A stretch of DNA of 64,000 bases from the NCBI RefSeq assembly GCF_000023325.1, contig NC_012785.1, positions 1,736,001 through 1,800,000 of the forward strand, read 5' to 3'. Source of the DNA: Kosmotoga olearia TBF 19.5.1. GTDB lineage: Bacteria > Thermotogota > Thermotogae > Petrotogales > Kosmotogaceae. Both the position numbers and the translations under genes were made by a program. Under the pieces are notes generated by a model. That model was not told the origin of the DNA and searched no databases. It saw nothing but the letters and a program-made list of their open reading frames with translations. Positions 25,604 through 39,455 of this stretch are shown here, piece after piece (positions within the stretch are counted from its first letter, which is position 1; each line of letters begins with the position of its first letter).

Positions 25604-26725
25604 GTGAGGTTACGTGCCGCATTAATCGGTTGTGGGCGTATCGGGACGAAAAAGCATATTGAGGCGTTTGCTGGTAATGCTGATAAAATAGAGCTCGTCG
25701 CGGTATGTGATATTGTGAAGGAAAAAGCTGAAAAAGCAGCAGAAGAGTATAAGAAACGTTGTGGGTTACATGAAAACGAATACGTACAACCCACAACCCA
25801 CAACCCACAACGTACTTACAAACCACAAGTTATTACTGACTATTCTGAATTACTTGATAAAGATATCGATTTTGTGACCATTGCCACAGAGAGCGGGAAT
25901 CATTATCGTATAACCGTGGATTTTCTTTCTGCCGGAAAACATGTCCTCGTTGAAAAACCAATGGCTTTGAGTACCAAGCATATGGACGAGATGATTTCTT
26001 TAGCCAGTGAGAAACGGCTAAAACTTGGAGTGTGTTTTCAAAATAGATTCAATCCTCCTATACAGGAATTAAGGAAAAAAATTGAAAGCGGTGCCTTTGG
26101 GATAATTTTCAATGCTACTGCCCGAATTCTCTGGAATAGAAACAGGGCGTATTACGAGCAGGCATCCTGGCGAGGTACGTGGAAAATGGACGGTGGAACT
26201 CTCATGAATCAATGTTCCCATAACATAGATCTTTTGCAGTGGATGCTCGGCGGGAATGTAAAGCGTATTTACGCTGTTACCAGGAATTACAACCACGATT
26301 ATATAGAAGCAGAGGATTTTGGCGTGGCTATTGTTGAATTTGATAATGGTACGGTTGGAATAATTGAAGGAACCGCAAATGTGTATCCAAGAAATCTTGA
26401 AGAAACGCTGTCAGTATTTGGCGAAACCGGGACGGTTGTAATAGGAGGACTTGCCGTTAACAGAATCCAGACATGGAGATTTCCAAACGAGGAAGAACAC
26501 CCCTTTATGAGATTACCCGATCCGGAGACTGTTTATGGCAATGGACACGTACCTCTTTTTGAAGATTTTGTTGAAGCAATTGTTGAAGACAGGAAACCCT
26601 ATGTTTCTGGAGAAGATGGAAAAAAAGCTGTAGAGATAATTCTTGGGATATACAAATCTGCCAAGGAAGGGAAACCGGTTGAATTTCCTATCGGAGAATT
26701 CTCAACTGAAGATATGAAGAGATAG
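25604..26725 (+). CDS. Gfo/Idh/MocA oxidoreductase (WbpB-like) with a repeat insertion
   Basis: NAD-dependent 3-dehydrogenase of a UDP-N-acetylglucosaminuronate, in the WbpB role. The N-domain starts RLRAALIGCGRIGTKKH... (glycine-rich G-x-G-x-x-G), the diagnostic EKP motif is in VLVEKPMALS, and WRGTWKMDGGTLMNQCSHNIDLLQW is quoted here only as MDGGTLMNQCSHNIDLLQW with the catalytic His. GTG start at 25604 after AAAGGAGGTG. Residues about 50-73 (CGLHENEYVQPTTHNPQRTY) are not expected in the family; they translate an ACGTACAACCCACAACC repeat inserted in a loop after the second beta strand. The rest looks intact. The gene ends the wbp-like set. Confidence 0.86.
   Translation: MRLRAALIGCGRIGTKKHIEAFAGNADKIELVAVCDIVKEKAEKAAEEYKKRCGLHENEYVQPTTHNPQRTYKPQVITDYSELLDKDIDFVTIATESGNHYRITVDFLSAGKHVLVEKPMALSTKHMDEMISLASEKRLKLGVCFQNRFNPPIQELRKKIESGAFGIIFNATARILWNRNRAYYEQASWRGTWKMDGGTLMNQCSHNIDLLQWMLGGNVKRIYAVTRNYNHDYIEAEDFGVAIVEFDNGTVGIIEGTANVYPRNLEETLSVFGETGTVVIGGLAVNRIQTWRFPNEEEHPFMRLPDPETVYGNGHVPLFEDFVEAIVEDRKPYVSGEDGKKAVEIILGIYKSAKEGKPVEFPIGEFSTEDMKR
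25756..25813 (+). repeat. CAACCCACAACGT repeat inside the WbpB-like gene
   Basis: ACGTTGTGGGTT (25756) and AACCCACAACGT (25802) are perfect inverted copies; between them ACCCACA units repeat with a 7-base period. The reading frame is kept. Confidence 0.8.
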
Positions 26726-26783
26726 AAAGAAACAAATTCTAAGGATTTCATGATGGTATGAAGTGGATAATTCTAAGAAAAGA

Positions 26784-26818
26784 AAAGCAGGGGAGTGCAA
26801 TCGCTCTCCTGCTTTCTT
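26784..26818. terminator. Terminator between WbpB-like gene and the hypothetical gene
   Basis: Stem AAAGCAGGGGAG/CTCTCCTGCTTT (one G-T pair) with an eight-base loop and a T-rich tail. It can serve both converging genes. Confidence 0.8.
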
Positions 26819-26846
26819 AAATTACAAAGGCTAAGTTTATCCGAAT

Positions 26847-27242
26847 TTAGCGTTCTTCAACATCTTCGATAACAAAATCTCCATTGCTTTCCAGACCGAC
26901 GGTGTTTCTGATTATTGTGTTTTCCAGTAAAGGAGATTCACCGTTGAATCTCAAAAGCGAATCGTCGTTTATTTCTTTGGTGGTTTTTATAACACTTTCG
27001 GCAGCTTCGTCTACTACCACACACTCCCCTGTTTTTGGATGATAGAGCACCAGACGATAACGACTGCTTCTGGCGTGTTTATAACCTTTTTTGGTGAGCT
27101 TCTGCGCAAATTTCTCAGCTTTTTCATAGTCGTCGAAACGTTTGACGTTTTTCAGTTCTTCAACGTACTCAAAGGTTCCTTTAACGTCCAGTGCTGCCTT
27201 TCCTTTCGCAACAAAATAGAAGAGTGTTTTTGTTTTGTTCAT
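26847..27242 (-). CDS. Hypothetical protein, 131 aa
   Basis: I do not recognise a family. The product is charged and without membrane segments. The N-terminal half reads TKTLFYFVAKGKAALDVKGT and has a pattern of strands and one helix (YEKAEKFAQKLTKKGYKHARS), then YRLVLYHPKTGECVVVDE, resembling a small alpha/beta domain of 80 residues; the C-terminal 45 residues are acidic. Start: ATG 27242 after GGGTGA; longer starts up to 27278 lack a spaced site. It is monocistronic, convergent with the glycan locus and divergent from the aldolase gene. Confidence 0.6.
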   Translation of the reverse strand: MNKTKTLFYFVAKGKAALDVKGTFEYVEELKNVKRFDDYEKAEKFAQKLTKKGYKHARSSRYRLVLYHPKTGECVVVDEAAESVIKTTKEINDDSLLRFNGESPLLENTIIRNTVGLESNGDFVIEDVEER

Positions 27243-27395
27243 ATCCATCACCCGCCTTAATGTCATTTGGCCTTTCACGAGTTTTTGACTCCGGAATTCT
27301 TTGTTATGTTCGAAGTGTTATCATGAATTTCAATTTACGGGTTGTTTGTGGGAAAATATGAAAGAACAGCAAAAAACAAAAAGGAGGAGTCAGAA

Positions 27396-28034
27396 GTGTA
27401 CGAAGAATACAAAAAAGAAATTGTTGAATACGGCAGAAAGATACTTAACTCAAACCATGTTGTCGGTACGTCAGGAAATATAAGTGTTAGGATAGGTAAT
27501 ACAAGTCTTTTTGCGATTACTCCCAGTGGAATGCCATACGAAGAATTAACCGTTGATGACATACCCATAATCGATGTCAAAGGCGAACGCATCGAAGGAA
27601 CAAAAAAACCATCGATAGAGGTTCGAATGCATGGACTTATATACGAACACTATCCGGATGTTAGAGCGATAGTACATACTCATTCTGTTTATACCACGGT
27701 TTTGTCTCTTATTCGCAAACCGCTGCCGATAATAAACGAGACCATGGTAATGGTAGGGGATGTTCCGGTAGCGGAGTTTGCACGCACCGGAAGCCTCGAA
27801 CTTGCAGAAAATGTCACTAAAGCTCTTAAAGGTAGAAGAGCAGTTATTCTTGCGAATCACGGATTGCTATGTGTCGGAAAAAGTTTGAAAGAAAGTTTTG
27901 CGCTTTGTGAAGAGATAGAACGGGATGCCCAAATCTATGTCCTCGCATTGTCAACGGGTATGAGCGTTCATATTATCCCAGAAGAAGAAGCGAAAAAAAC
28001 CCGTGAGTGGCTTTCAAAAAACTATGGGCAATGA
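27396..28034 (+). CDS. Class II aldolase/adducin family protein (fuculose-phosphate aldolase-like)
   Basis: A 212-residue zinc-dependent aldolase. GTSGNISVRIG near residue 25 binds phosphate, VHTHSVYTTVL holds two zinc histidines, and ANHGLLCVGKSL the third. The family cleaves L-fuculose 1-phosphate, L-rhamnulose 1-phosphate or related substrates into DHAP and an aldehyde, or acts in methionine salvage; the substrate here is not known. Start: GTG 27396 with AAAGGAGGAG seven bases upstream; the frame extends to 27342 but without a site. No sugar kinase or isomerase gene is adjacent, so pathway assignment is open. Confidence 0.82.
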   Translation: MYEEYKKEIVEYGRKILNSNHVVGTSGNISVRIGNTSLFAITPSGMPYEELTVDDIPIIDVKGERIEGTKKPSIEVRMHGLIYEHYPDVRAIVHTHSVYTTVLSLIRKPLPIINETMVMVGDVPVAEFARTGSLELAENVTKALKGRRAVILANHGLLCVGKSLKESFALCEEIERDAQIYVLALSTGMSVHIIPEEEAKKTREWLSKNYGQ

Positions 28035-28160
28035 TCTTTTAGCAATTTCTCAAATTTAAAAGAGCCGGGGAACTTTATGTGCTTTTATAGGGTTGTTGAT
28101 AGGCAAAAACTTTGATTGGCAGTAGAGTATTTATCTTTTTTTAAAGCAAGGGGGACTGCT

Positions 28161-29387
28161 ATGTTCGAAGCATATGTAAAAATACTTGAGAAGAAAAAGA
28201 AGGTATTTATACCACTTCTTGTGGCTGTAAATATCCTCGCAATAATAGGAGTTTTCCATGTTCGTATCAATCCGGATTTTAAGGAGTTGTTGGCATCGGA
28301 TTCTGAAGCAAAGAGGAATTACGAAGCCATGGTGGAGAAGTTTGAAACAGGCAATCAGTTGATATATATGCTGGAACTTCCGAAAAATCCCTTTGGCGAC
28401 GTTTCTGTTTTCAAAGAACTCAGATCCCTTCAGTCTGTTCTTGAGAAAGAAGAAGATATAGCCAGCGTTTCGGGACCAGCACCCCAAAAAATCTTTTCTG
28501 GGTTAAGGCTTATTGATATAGGTGAAATAGATGAAAGCGATTTGCCGCTTCTGGAGGATTTTCTCAAGGATATGGGAGAATTGAATCCCATTGTTGAGAG
28601 AAGCGGGAAACACTATGCGGTGTTCAATATCTTTCTCAAGCCGGAAGTGGATGATTCAAAGGCTATAAAAGATGTAGATGAACTTTTTGCCAGCCATTCT
28701 TTCAACTTCAACGCTTCTGGGGAGTTTTATCTTCAAAAGAAGCTCTCAGACTATATACTATCGATAATAGTTTTTTTGCCTCCTCTGGCAATTTCGCTTA
28801 TTTTTTTGGTCTTTAGATTCCAGATGGGATCGATTAAAGCAACCTTTCTTTCAATATTGCCTGCCGGTCTTGGAGCCCTTTGGACCATGGGAGTGATGGG
28901 GTGGTCTGGCCGACAGATTTCAGTTGTGACCATACTTGCACCAATATTCACCATAGTCATGGGAAGTGCCGACGGGTTGCACTTCATGTCCCATTTTTTG
29001 AACAGGATCGAAGACGGCAAATCCGGAAAGCCTGCCGTGCAGAAGGCTCTTGATGCCGTGGGAGTTCCCATGATAATGACTACCGTAACAACGATTGGGG
29101 GATTCATGTCCCTGATGGCAACGGGTAATAGTGCTATGGGCGAGCTTGCTATCTTTGCTTCGCTTGGGATTGCCTTTGCAGGTATTGCCACGTGGCTGTT
29201 TTTGCCCCTCGTAACTTTAAACATTACTCGCTTTAAAGTAAAGCACGGAAAACATAGAAGCATAAATAACTGGTTAAAAAAAACTTTGGGGAAAGCCTAT
29301 TGTTGTAATAGCCATCGTGGTGGTGCTTCTATCAATTCCAGGAATAAACCTGCTGAAGGTCGAATTCAATCAGCTGGATATTTTTAA
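28161..29387 (+). pseudogene. RND/MMPL family exporter, N-terminal part (frameshifted)
   Basis: N-terminal half of a predicted hydrophobe exporter of the RND superfamily (HAE3/MMPL type). ATG 28161 follows AAGGGGG. It shows one N-terminal membrane helix, an extracytoplasmic domain of about 180 residues, then a cluster of membrane helices with SADGLHFMSHFLNRIEDG, the conserved D-x-x-x-H region. The frame stays coding to the A8 run at 29276-29283, after which residues (CCNSHRGGASINS...) lose all family character. Dropping one A joins it to the next frame. It could be a pseudogene, a sequencing error or a slippage-expressed gene. Confidence 0.75.
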
Positions 29388-30348
29388 GAAGAGAACGGAG
29401 GTTTATAAAAGTTTCATGGCAATCCAGAGGGTTTATGATGGAGTAATCCCGGTGTTTGTTACCATAAAAACGAACAAGGATCAGTTAGACCCTCAAACTG
29501 CCGAGAAAATCGCCGAAAAAGAAAGAGAGCTTTTGGATTCTGGCCTGGTTACAAAAGTCGTGTCGATTTACGATGTTATGAGTAATCTGAACAGGCATAT
29601 TTACAACCTTAAAGAACCTTCCTATCCAAAAAATATAGGCATTGCCAATCTTCTCTATGTAGCGATCACTTCGCAGAAAGGGAATCCTATAAAGAATTTT
29701 CTGATCCGGAAAGAAAACCTATCCCGTATGATGGCTTTCCCGGCTGATCTGTCTGATAAAACCATTGAGGGCATTGAAGAGATAGTCAGTTCATGGAACA
29801 GTTTTGATGCGACATATACAGCTATTGGCATGCCCTTTATCATGAAAGAGATGAATGATAGCGTTGTTCCCAGTCAGGTTACATCGTTGCTGGTGGCACT
29901 CGTTTTTGTCTTTGTTATGCTGTTTATAACCTATAGAAGTATCCTTCATTCGATTTATGGAATTCTGCCCATCGGGTTAACTCTTATAACGCTGTTTACG
30001 GCTATGGGAGTTTTCCAGATACCGTTGAATATAATAACGTTGACCATGGCCAGCATCACAATTGGCGTTGGAATAGATTACGCCATACATTTCACATCGC
30101 TGTTTTTGAAACACAGAAAAGATAATGATCCTGAGGAAGCCGTTGAGAAAGCATTTAAAGATACTTCACGTCCCATAATGGCAAATGCTCTTGGATTGGC
30201 CATAGGTTTAACGGCACTCCAGTTTTCGCCTTTGAGAACCCATAGTTATCTTTCGATCCTCATGTGGGTATCCATGGTTTCAGCATCGATATTCACACTT
30301 TCTCTGCTACCGACAATTTACAGGCGTAAATCGACAAAAAGGCGTTGA
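29317..30348 (+). pseudogene. RND/MMPL family exporter, C-terminal part (other frame)
   Basis: Second half of the same exporter. The coding frame resumes right after the A8 run with PIVVIAIVVVLLSIPGI, the first helix of the second repeat, then an extracytoplasmic domain (NQLDIFKKRTEVYKSF...) and five further membrane helices with GVGIDYAIHFTSLFLKHR, equivalent to ADGLHFMSHFLNR in the first half. The listed start, GTG 29317, has no ribosome site and lies inside a membrane segment, so independent translation is unlikely. Together both parts give the about 720-residue, 12-helix layout of the family. Confidence 0.75.
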
Positions 30349-30369
30349 TTAAACGAACTTAGAATGGCC

Positions 30370-30398
30370 TTGACATTTTATTTCAATAACGATAGAAT
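30370..30398 (+). promoter_or_regulatory. Promoter of rpsO
   Basis: Perfect TTGACA (30370-30375), a 17-base spacer and TAGAAT (30393-30398), 72 bases before the rpsO ATG. Confidence 0.75.
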
Positions 30399-30469
30399 AA
30401 ATTGACCCTTGCTCAGTACGTGGGGTGTGCCCGTACTTAGCATGAGGATAAATGTAAGGAGGAATAAAG

Positions 30470-30730
30470 ATGGGTGTTAACAAGGAAGAAATCGTCAGGG
30501 AATTTCAGATTCACGACAAGGACACAGGTTCTATCGAGGTACAGGTAGCCATTTTAACCGCAAGAATCAAACATGTGGCTGAGCATCTTAAGAGCCATCC
30601 GAAAGATTTCCATTCTAGAAGGGGCCTTTTGAAGATGGTTGGAAGAAGAAGAAAGATGCTTCGCTATCTCAAGCAGAACAAGCCAGAGGTTTACAAGGAA
30701 GTTATCGCGAAGCTCGGTCTAAGAGGCTAA
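30470..30730 (+). CDS. rpsO: 30S ribosomal protein S15
   Basis: Binds 16S rRNA helices 20-22 and nucleates assembly of the platform. The characteristic [27 protein letters not shown] region is recognisable by [10 protein letters not shown] and EVQVAILT, followed by [30 protein letters not shown]. The 86-residue length is slightly short because of a compact C-terminus. GGAGG precedes ATG 30470. The 5' leader of about 65 bases could carry the usual S15 autoregulatory structure, but none is obvious. It lies directly before pnp, a conserved pair. Confidence 0.97.
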   Translation: MGVNKEEIVREFQIHDKDTGSIEVQVAILTARIKHVAEHLKSHPKDFHSRRGLLKMVGRRRKMLRYLKQNKPEVYKEVIAKLGLRG

Positions 30731-30742
30731 AAGTATAATACT

Positions 30743-30773
30743 CAAGGGGGAGCGGACAGCCGCTCCCTCTTTT
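30743..30773 (+). terminator. Terminator of rpsO
   Basis: GGGAGCGG/CCGCTCCC stem, four-base loop, then TCTTTTA. Confidence 0.85.
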
Positions 30774-30794
30774 ACTTGTTTTATGAATAACTGA

Positions 30795-30800
30795 TATAAT
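30795..30800 (+). promoter_or_regulatory. -10 box of pnp
   Basis: Extended TGA-TATAAT 34 bases before the pnp ATG, behind the rpsO terminator. Its presence suggests pnp is at least partly transcribed on its own. Confidence 0.5.
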
Positions 30801-30833
30801 AAAGATGGATAAAAGGAAAAAAGAGGTGTTAAA

Positions 30834-33047
30834 ATGAACGATTATCGTGTTTGGGAAAGGGAATTTTTTGGAAGGAAAATCATTGTGGAACACGGAAAAA
30901 TGGCGAAGCAGTCTCATGGTGCCTGTTTTGTTCGATTTGCAGATTCTGCCATTCTTGCAACGGTAAATGCCAGTGAGGAGCCTCTTCCTCAAGCTGGTTT
31001 TGTACCGCTTACGGTCGAGTTTCAGGAGAAATTCTACGCTGCCGGTAAGATTCCCGGTGGTTTTGTTAAGAGAGAGGGGAAACCAAGTGAAAACGCCATA
31101 CTATCAGCGAGGCTGATAGATAGGCCTATCAGGCCGCTGTTTCCGAAGGGTATGTCCAATGAGGTTCAGGTTATCGTGACGGTTCTTTCCGCAGATCCCG
31201 ATAATCCGCCTGACACAATTGGAATATTTGCAAGTTCGTTAGCCTTGAACATATCGCCTATTCCATTTGACGGTATGGTTGCCGGTGTCAGGGTTGGCTA
31301 TGTTGACGGCGAGTATATATTCTTCCCGACCAGTGAAGAACTCGAGAAGAGCGAACTTGATATAGTGGTTGCCGGTACAAAAGAAGCCGTTACTATGGTT
31401 GAAGGCGAAGCGAAAGAGGTTTCCGAAGAAGTCATGTTGAAAGCGCTCATGAAAGCTCATGAGGCAATCAAGCAACTTGTTGAATTTCAGGAAGAAATTG
31501 TTTCGGAGTTCGAGGTTCAAAAATGGGAACTGGAAGTACCCGAACCACCCGAAGGTTTCATAGAAGCTTTCGAATCCCTCTTGGATGATCAGGAAATCAT
31601 TGAAAGAATGCTCACACCAGGAAAGAAAAATAAAGGTAGAGCCCTTAAAGAATATAGAAATGCGATCATTGAAGAGATGAAAGAGAAATTTACAGATAAG
31701 TGGTCTGAAGATGAGTTTGTCGAAAACGAGCATTTCCTCAAAGAACATTATGAAGAAAAAGTAAAACATCTCATGCGTCGTTCAATTGTTGAGCGCAATT
31801 TAAGGATGGACGGTAGAAAGACTACCGAGATTCGCCCGATAACATGCGAACTGGACATTCTTCCAAGGACGCACGGTTCTGCTCTGTTTACCAGAGGGGA
31901 AACTCAGAGTCTTGCAACTGTCACACTTGGGGCACCGATAGACGAGCAGATAATCGATACCCTGTTGGAGGAAGGCTCAAAAACTTTCATGCTTCATTAC
32001 AACTTCCCACCTTTCAGCACCGGTGAAGTCAAAAGAATGAGGGGACCTGGAAGAAGGGAGATAGGGCATGGCCATCTTGCGGAAAGGGCCCTTAAAAATA
32101 TGATTCCGCCTGAAGAAGAATTTCCTTACACGATCAGGGTAGTTTCTGAAATTCTGGAATCCAATGGTTCCTCGTCTATGGCGACGGTCTGCTCCGGTTC
32201 TCTTGCCCTTATGGCTGCTGGTGTTCCTATAAAAAGGCATGTTGCCGGTGTGGCAATGGGTTTGATTCAGGAGCCGGATGAAACCGTGATTCTTACGGAT
32301 ATTCTTGGTAACGAGGACCATTATGGAGATATGGATTTCAAAGTCGCGGGAACTCGCGACGGTATAACGGCCTTCCAGATGGACGTTAAAGTTGCCGGCG
32401 TTTCAGAAGAGATAATGCTTAAGGCTCTTTATCAGGCAAAAGAAGCTAGGATGAAAATACTCGATCTCATGTACGAAACCATTTCGGAGCCGAGAAAGGA
32501 GATCTCTCCATACGCACCGGTAATTAAAGTAATGGCTGTTCCGTACGAAAAAATCGGCGAGATTATCGGACCTGGTGGAAAGGTTGTTAAAAAGTTGAGC
32601 ACCGATTACGATGCAAGAATATTCATAGATGATGTGAAATGCCAGGTCAAAATAATAGGTAACGATCCGGAGAAGGTTGAAAAACTCATGGGAGTTATCA
32701 ACGCTGTCATTTCCGATGTCAAAGAGGGGCAGGTTTTCGATGGCGTGATTTCCAGAATAGAACCTTACGGTATTTTCGTAGAAATCGCTCCCGGTAAGAC
32801 AGGTCTTCTCCATTCCTCTAAATTCGGTGGAGATATGAAGGAATTTATCAAAACGAATAATGTTGGTGCACACCTCAAGGTTGAGGTAACTGCCATCGAT
32901 AATCTCGGAAGAATTCAATTGAAGAGATATGGTGTAGAACTTACAGACGAGCAGAAAAAGTCGCGTGGAAGGAGCTCCGGCAGACCTTCACACTACGGCA
33001 ATAGAAGACCAAACGGGCACAAAAAAGAGGGCGGAAGAAATCAATGA
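30834..33047 (+). CDS. pnp: Polyribonucleotide nucleotidyltransferase (PNPase)
   Basis: Phosphorolytic 3'-to-5' exoribonuclease of the RNA degradosome. Two RNase PH domains (about residues 5-220 and 310-550) flank an all-alpha linker; the second carries the catalytic region [20 protein letters not shown] and [13 protein letters not shown] domain follows ([15 protein letters not shown], about 570-610), then an S1 domain ([20 protein letters not shown], about 630-700) and a basic tail. Length of 737 residues is normal. AAAGAGGTG precedes ATG 30834. Its stop overlaps the start of the M16 peptidase gene by four bases, the same order as in many bacteria. Confidence 0.97.
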   Translation: MNDYRVWEREFFGRKIIVEHGKMAKQSHGACFVRFADSAILATVNASEEPLPQAGFVPLTVEFQEKFYAAGKIPGGFVKREGKPSENAILSARLIDRPIRPLFPKGMSNEVQVIVTVLSADPDNPPDTIGIFASSLALNISPIPFDGMVAGVRVGYVDGEYIFFPTSEELEKSELDIVVAGTKEAVTMVEGEAKEVSEEVMLKALMKAHEAIKQLVEFQEEIVSEFEVQKWELEVPEPPEGFIEAFESLLDDQEIIERMLTPGKKNKGRALKEYRNAIIEEMKEKFTDKWSEDEFVENEHFLKEHYEEKVKHLMRRSIVERNLRMDGRKTTEIRPITCELDILPRTHGSALFTRGETQSLATVTLGAPIDEQIIDTLLEEGSKTFMLHYNFPPFSTGEVKRMRGPGRREIGHGHLAERALKNMIPPEEEFPYTIRVVSEILESNGSSSMATVCSGSLALMAAGVPIKRHVAGVAMGLIQEPDETVILTDILGNEDHYGDMDFKVAGTRDGITAFQMDVKVAGVSEEIMLKALYQAKEARMKILDLMYETISEPRKEISPYAPVIKVMAVPYEKIGEIIGPGGKVVKKLSTDYDARIFIDDVKCQVKIIGNDPEKVEKLMGVINAVISDVKEGQVFDGVISRIEPYGIFVEIAPGKTGLLHSSKFGGDMKEFIKTNNVGAHLKVEVTAIDNLGRIQLKRYGVELTDEQKKSRGRSSGRPSHYGNRRPNGHKKEGGRNQ

Positions 33048-34321
33048 GAAGCACTGCAAATGTTAAACTCGTGAAATTAGATAACGGATCCACAATCATC
33101 TTTGAAAAGAAGAGTGACACCAGAACGGTGTCACTTGCTTTTGCGGCTAAAGTCGGTTCGGCTTACGAAGATAGTCAATTGAGTGGAATTTCCCATTTTA
33201 TAGAACATGCTCTTTTTAAGGGCACTAAAAAGAGGAGCGCTTACGAGATCAAAGAACCCATCGAAAGAGTTGGCGGTACTTTGAATGCCTATACCGGCAG
33301 AATCTCAACAGTTTTTTACGCTCACGTTCCGGATACCCATGCAAAAGAGGCTCTTGAAATTCTCTATGATATGGTGAAAAACCCGGCTTTTTCGAAAGAG
33401 GCTGTCGAGATAGAAAAGGAGGTTATTCTAGAAGAGATCGCTGCAACCCACGATGACCCCTTCGACATGATCTACGATCACACCATTCGTGAGATATGGG
33501 ATCCAAATTACGGGAGGTCAATACTCGGTAGTCTTGAAACAGTTAGAAAGATCACCCCGGAAGCTTTGCGAAAGTTTCACAACAGATATTATAGTGCCGA
33601 ACATATGGTTTTTGCGATCTCCGGGAATTTTAATGAATCTATAATCGAAAGGGCAGAAGAACTCCTGCGCTCTTTTTCACGAAACGGTAGTACTCCAACA
33701 CGTATTGAAGGCTACATGAAACCTAAAAGGCTCGTGTCTCTTGAAACAAAGAAAGACCTCAATCAGGTGCACTTACTTTTGTCCAAACCCGCACCTTCCA
33801 GGCTTTCAAAGGATTTTGTGGCCTTTCGCATATTCAATGTTCTTTTTGGGAGTGGCATGAGCTCCGTACTCTTTCACAACATAAGGGAAAAATTGGGCAT
33901 GGTTTACCACATAGATTCCGAATATGTTGCCTATCATGATTTCGGAACCTTCTTTATCAGTGCTTCAACCAATGAACGGCATATTCAGCGCCTGGTTGAT
34001 AGTGTCCGGTTTGAATTGGAGCGTCTTGCGAAAGAGGGTGTGTCCGAAAACGAGTACCTGTATGGGAAGGAAAGGCTTAAAGGAAAAATCATGCTCGCTA
34101 CCGAGAGTACATTGAACTCTTTGAGTTTGTACCTTGATGAGGTTATAATCAATGGTAAGCCTAAAACGGTGGAAGAAATCATAAGCGAGATAAATTATTT
34201 AAGTCTCGGTAAGCTCAACGAAGTAATTGAGCGCTACCTTTCAGGCGATTGGAACATTTCTTTGTTAGTACCTGAAGATCTCCAGGAAATAGATCCTGTT
34301 AAGCTTAGCTTCAGCATTTGA
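33044..34321 (+). CDS. M16-family zinc metallopeptidase
   Basis: A 425-residue processing-peptidase-like protein with the inverted zinc motif HFIEH (about residue 47-51) and the distal zinc ligand Glu in [11 protein letters not shown], so it should be catalytically active. The C-terminal half is the usual inactive M16 repeat ([24 protein letters not shown]). B. subtilis MlpA (YmxG) is the closest known context: a predicted protease downstream of pnp. ATG 33044 overlaps the pnp stop as ATGA, so translation is coupled. The physiological substrate is unknown, probably peptides. Confidence 0.9.
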   Translation: MRSTANVKLVKLDNGSTIIFEKKSDTRTVSLAFAAKVGSAYEDSQLSGISHFIEHALFKGTKKRSAYEIKEPIERVGGTLNAYTGRISTVFYAHVPDTHAKEALEILYDMVKNPAFSKEAVEIEKEVILEEIAATHDDPFDMIYDHTIREIWDPNYGRSILGSLETVRKITPEALRKFHNRYYSAEHMVFAISGNFNESIIERAEELLRSFSRNGSTPTRIEGYMKPKRLVSLETKKDLNQVHLLLSKPAPSRLSKDFVAFRIFNVLFGSGMSSVLFHNIREKLGMVYHIDSEYVAYHDFGTFFISASTNERHIQRLVDSVRFELERLAKEGVSENEYLYGKERLKGKIMLATESTLNSLSLYLDEVIINGKPKTVEEIISEINYLSLGKLNEVIERYLSGDWNISLLVPEDLQEIDPVKLSFSI

Positions 34322-34360
34322 GCAGGTTTTAGACTTAGTTTTTTTGTAAAATTAGATTCA

Positions 34361-34370
34361 CCAGCGCTAA
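34361..34370 (+). promoter_or_regulatory. Left arm of an inverted repeat around the rRNA promoter
   Basis: CCAGCGCTAA here and TTAGCGCTGG at 34449-34458 are perfect inverse copies, each with an AGCGCT palindrome core. The second overlaps the predicted start site. Confidence 0.45.
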
Positions 34371-34417
34371 GCTTATGTTTCTTGTTGGGAAAATCCCGAA
34401 AAAATTCTTTCAGAGGG

Positions 34418-34446
34418 TTGACAGGCATGAGAGGTAATGGTAATAT
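34418..34446 (+). promoter_or_regulatory. rRNA operon promoter
   Basis: Perfect TTGACA (34418-34423), a 17-base spacer and TAATAT (34441-34446). An A/T tract (AAAAAATTCTTT) just upstream could act as an UP element. Confidence 0.8.
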
Positions 34447-34479
34447 AGTTAGCGCTGGAGATAAGAGGGTCATTGAAAA

Positions 34480-34493
34480 ATGGATAGCGGTCC
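34480..34493 (+). other. 5' arm of the 16S processing stem
   Basis: ATGGATAGCGGTCC is perfectly complementary to GGACCGCTATCCAT at 36082-36095, giving a 14-bp stem that encloses the 16S rRNA, the usual RNase III substrate. Confidence 0.85.
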
Positions 34494-34526
34494 CAAGGAA
34501 GAAAACTTTGAGTGGAAAGAGAGCCA

Positions 34527-36067
<1,541 letters not shown>

Positions 36068-36114
36068 AAGGAGTCAAGTGCGGACCGCTATCCATCTTTG
36101 AGTGACGCTTTGGA

Positions 36115-36191
<77 letters not shown>

Positions 36192-36195
36192 GCGT

Positions 36196-36271
36196 GGGGA
36201 CATAGCTCAGCTGGGAGAGCGTCTGCTTTGCAAGCAGAAGGCCAGGGGTTCGAATCCCCTTGTCTCCACCA
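36196..36271 (+). tRNA. tRNA-Ala (anticodon TGC)
   Basis: Acceptor GGGGACA/TGTCTCC, anticodon loop TTTGCAA (TGC), T-loop GTTCGAATC, encoded CCA. Four bases after tRNA-Ile. Confidence 0.97.
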
Positions 36272-36310
36272 TAAGCGAAACTCTCAGGTCATTGAAAAGT
36301 GCATAGGGAA

Positions 36311-39263
<2,953 letters not shown>

Positions 39264-39297
39264 ATCCCTATGCACCTTTGAGTGATTTGAGAGTTAT

Positions 39298-39416
39298 CCT
39301 GGGTGCCGATACCGGAGTGGGAAACACCCGGATCCATCCCGAACCCGGCCGTTAAGCCACTTCGGGCCGATGGTAGTGCGGGGGCAGCCCCGTGCGAGAG
39401 TAGGTAGCGCCCAGGG
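39298..39416 (+). rRNA. 5S ribosomal RNA
   Basis: About 119 bases; terminal helix CCTGGGTGC/GCGCCCAGG and conserved CCATCCCGAACCCGGCCGTT. It lies 35 bases after the 23S rRNA. Confidence 0.95.
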
Positions 39417-39425
39417 TTTTATGGG

Positions 39426-39455
39426 AAAAGGGAGAGCGAAATGCTCTCCCTTTTT
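39426..39455 (+). terminator. rRNA operon terminator
   Basis: GGGAGAGC-GAAAT-GCTCTCCC followed by TTTTT. The stem is the same as that after groEL. Confidence 0.92.
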
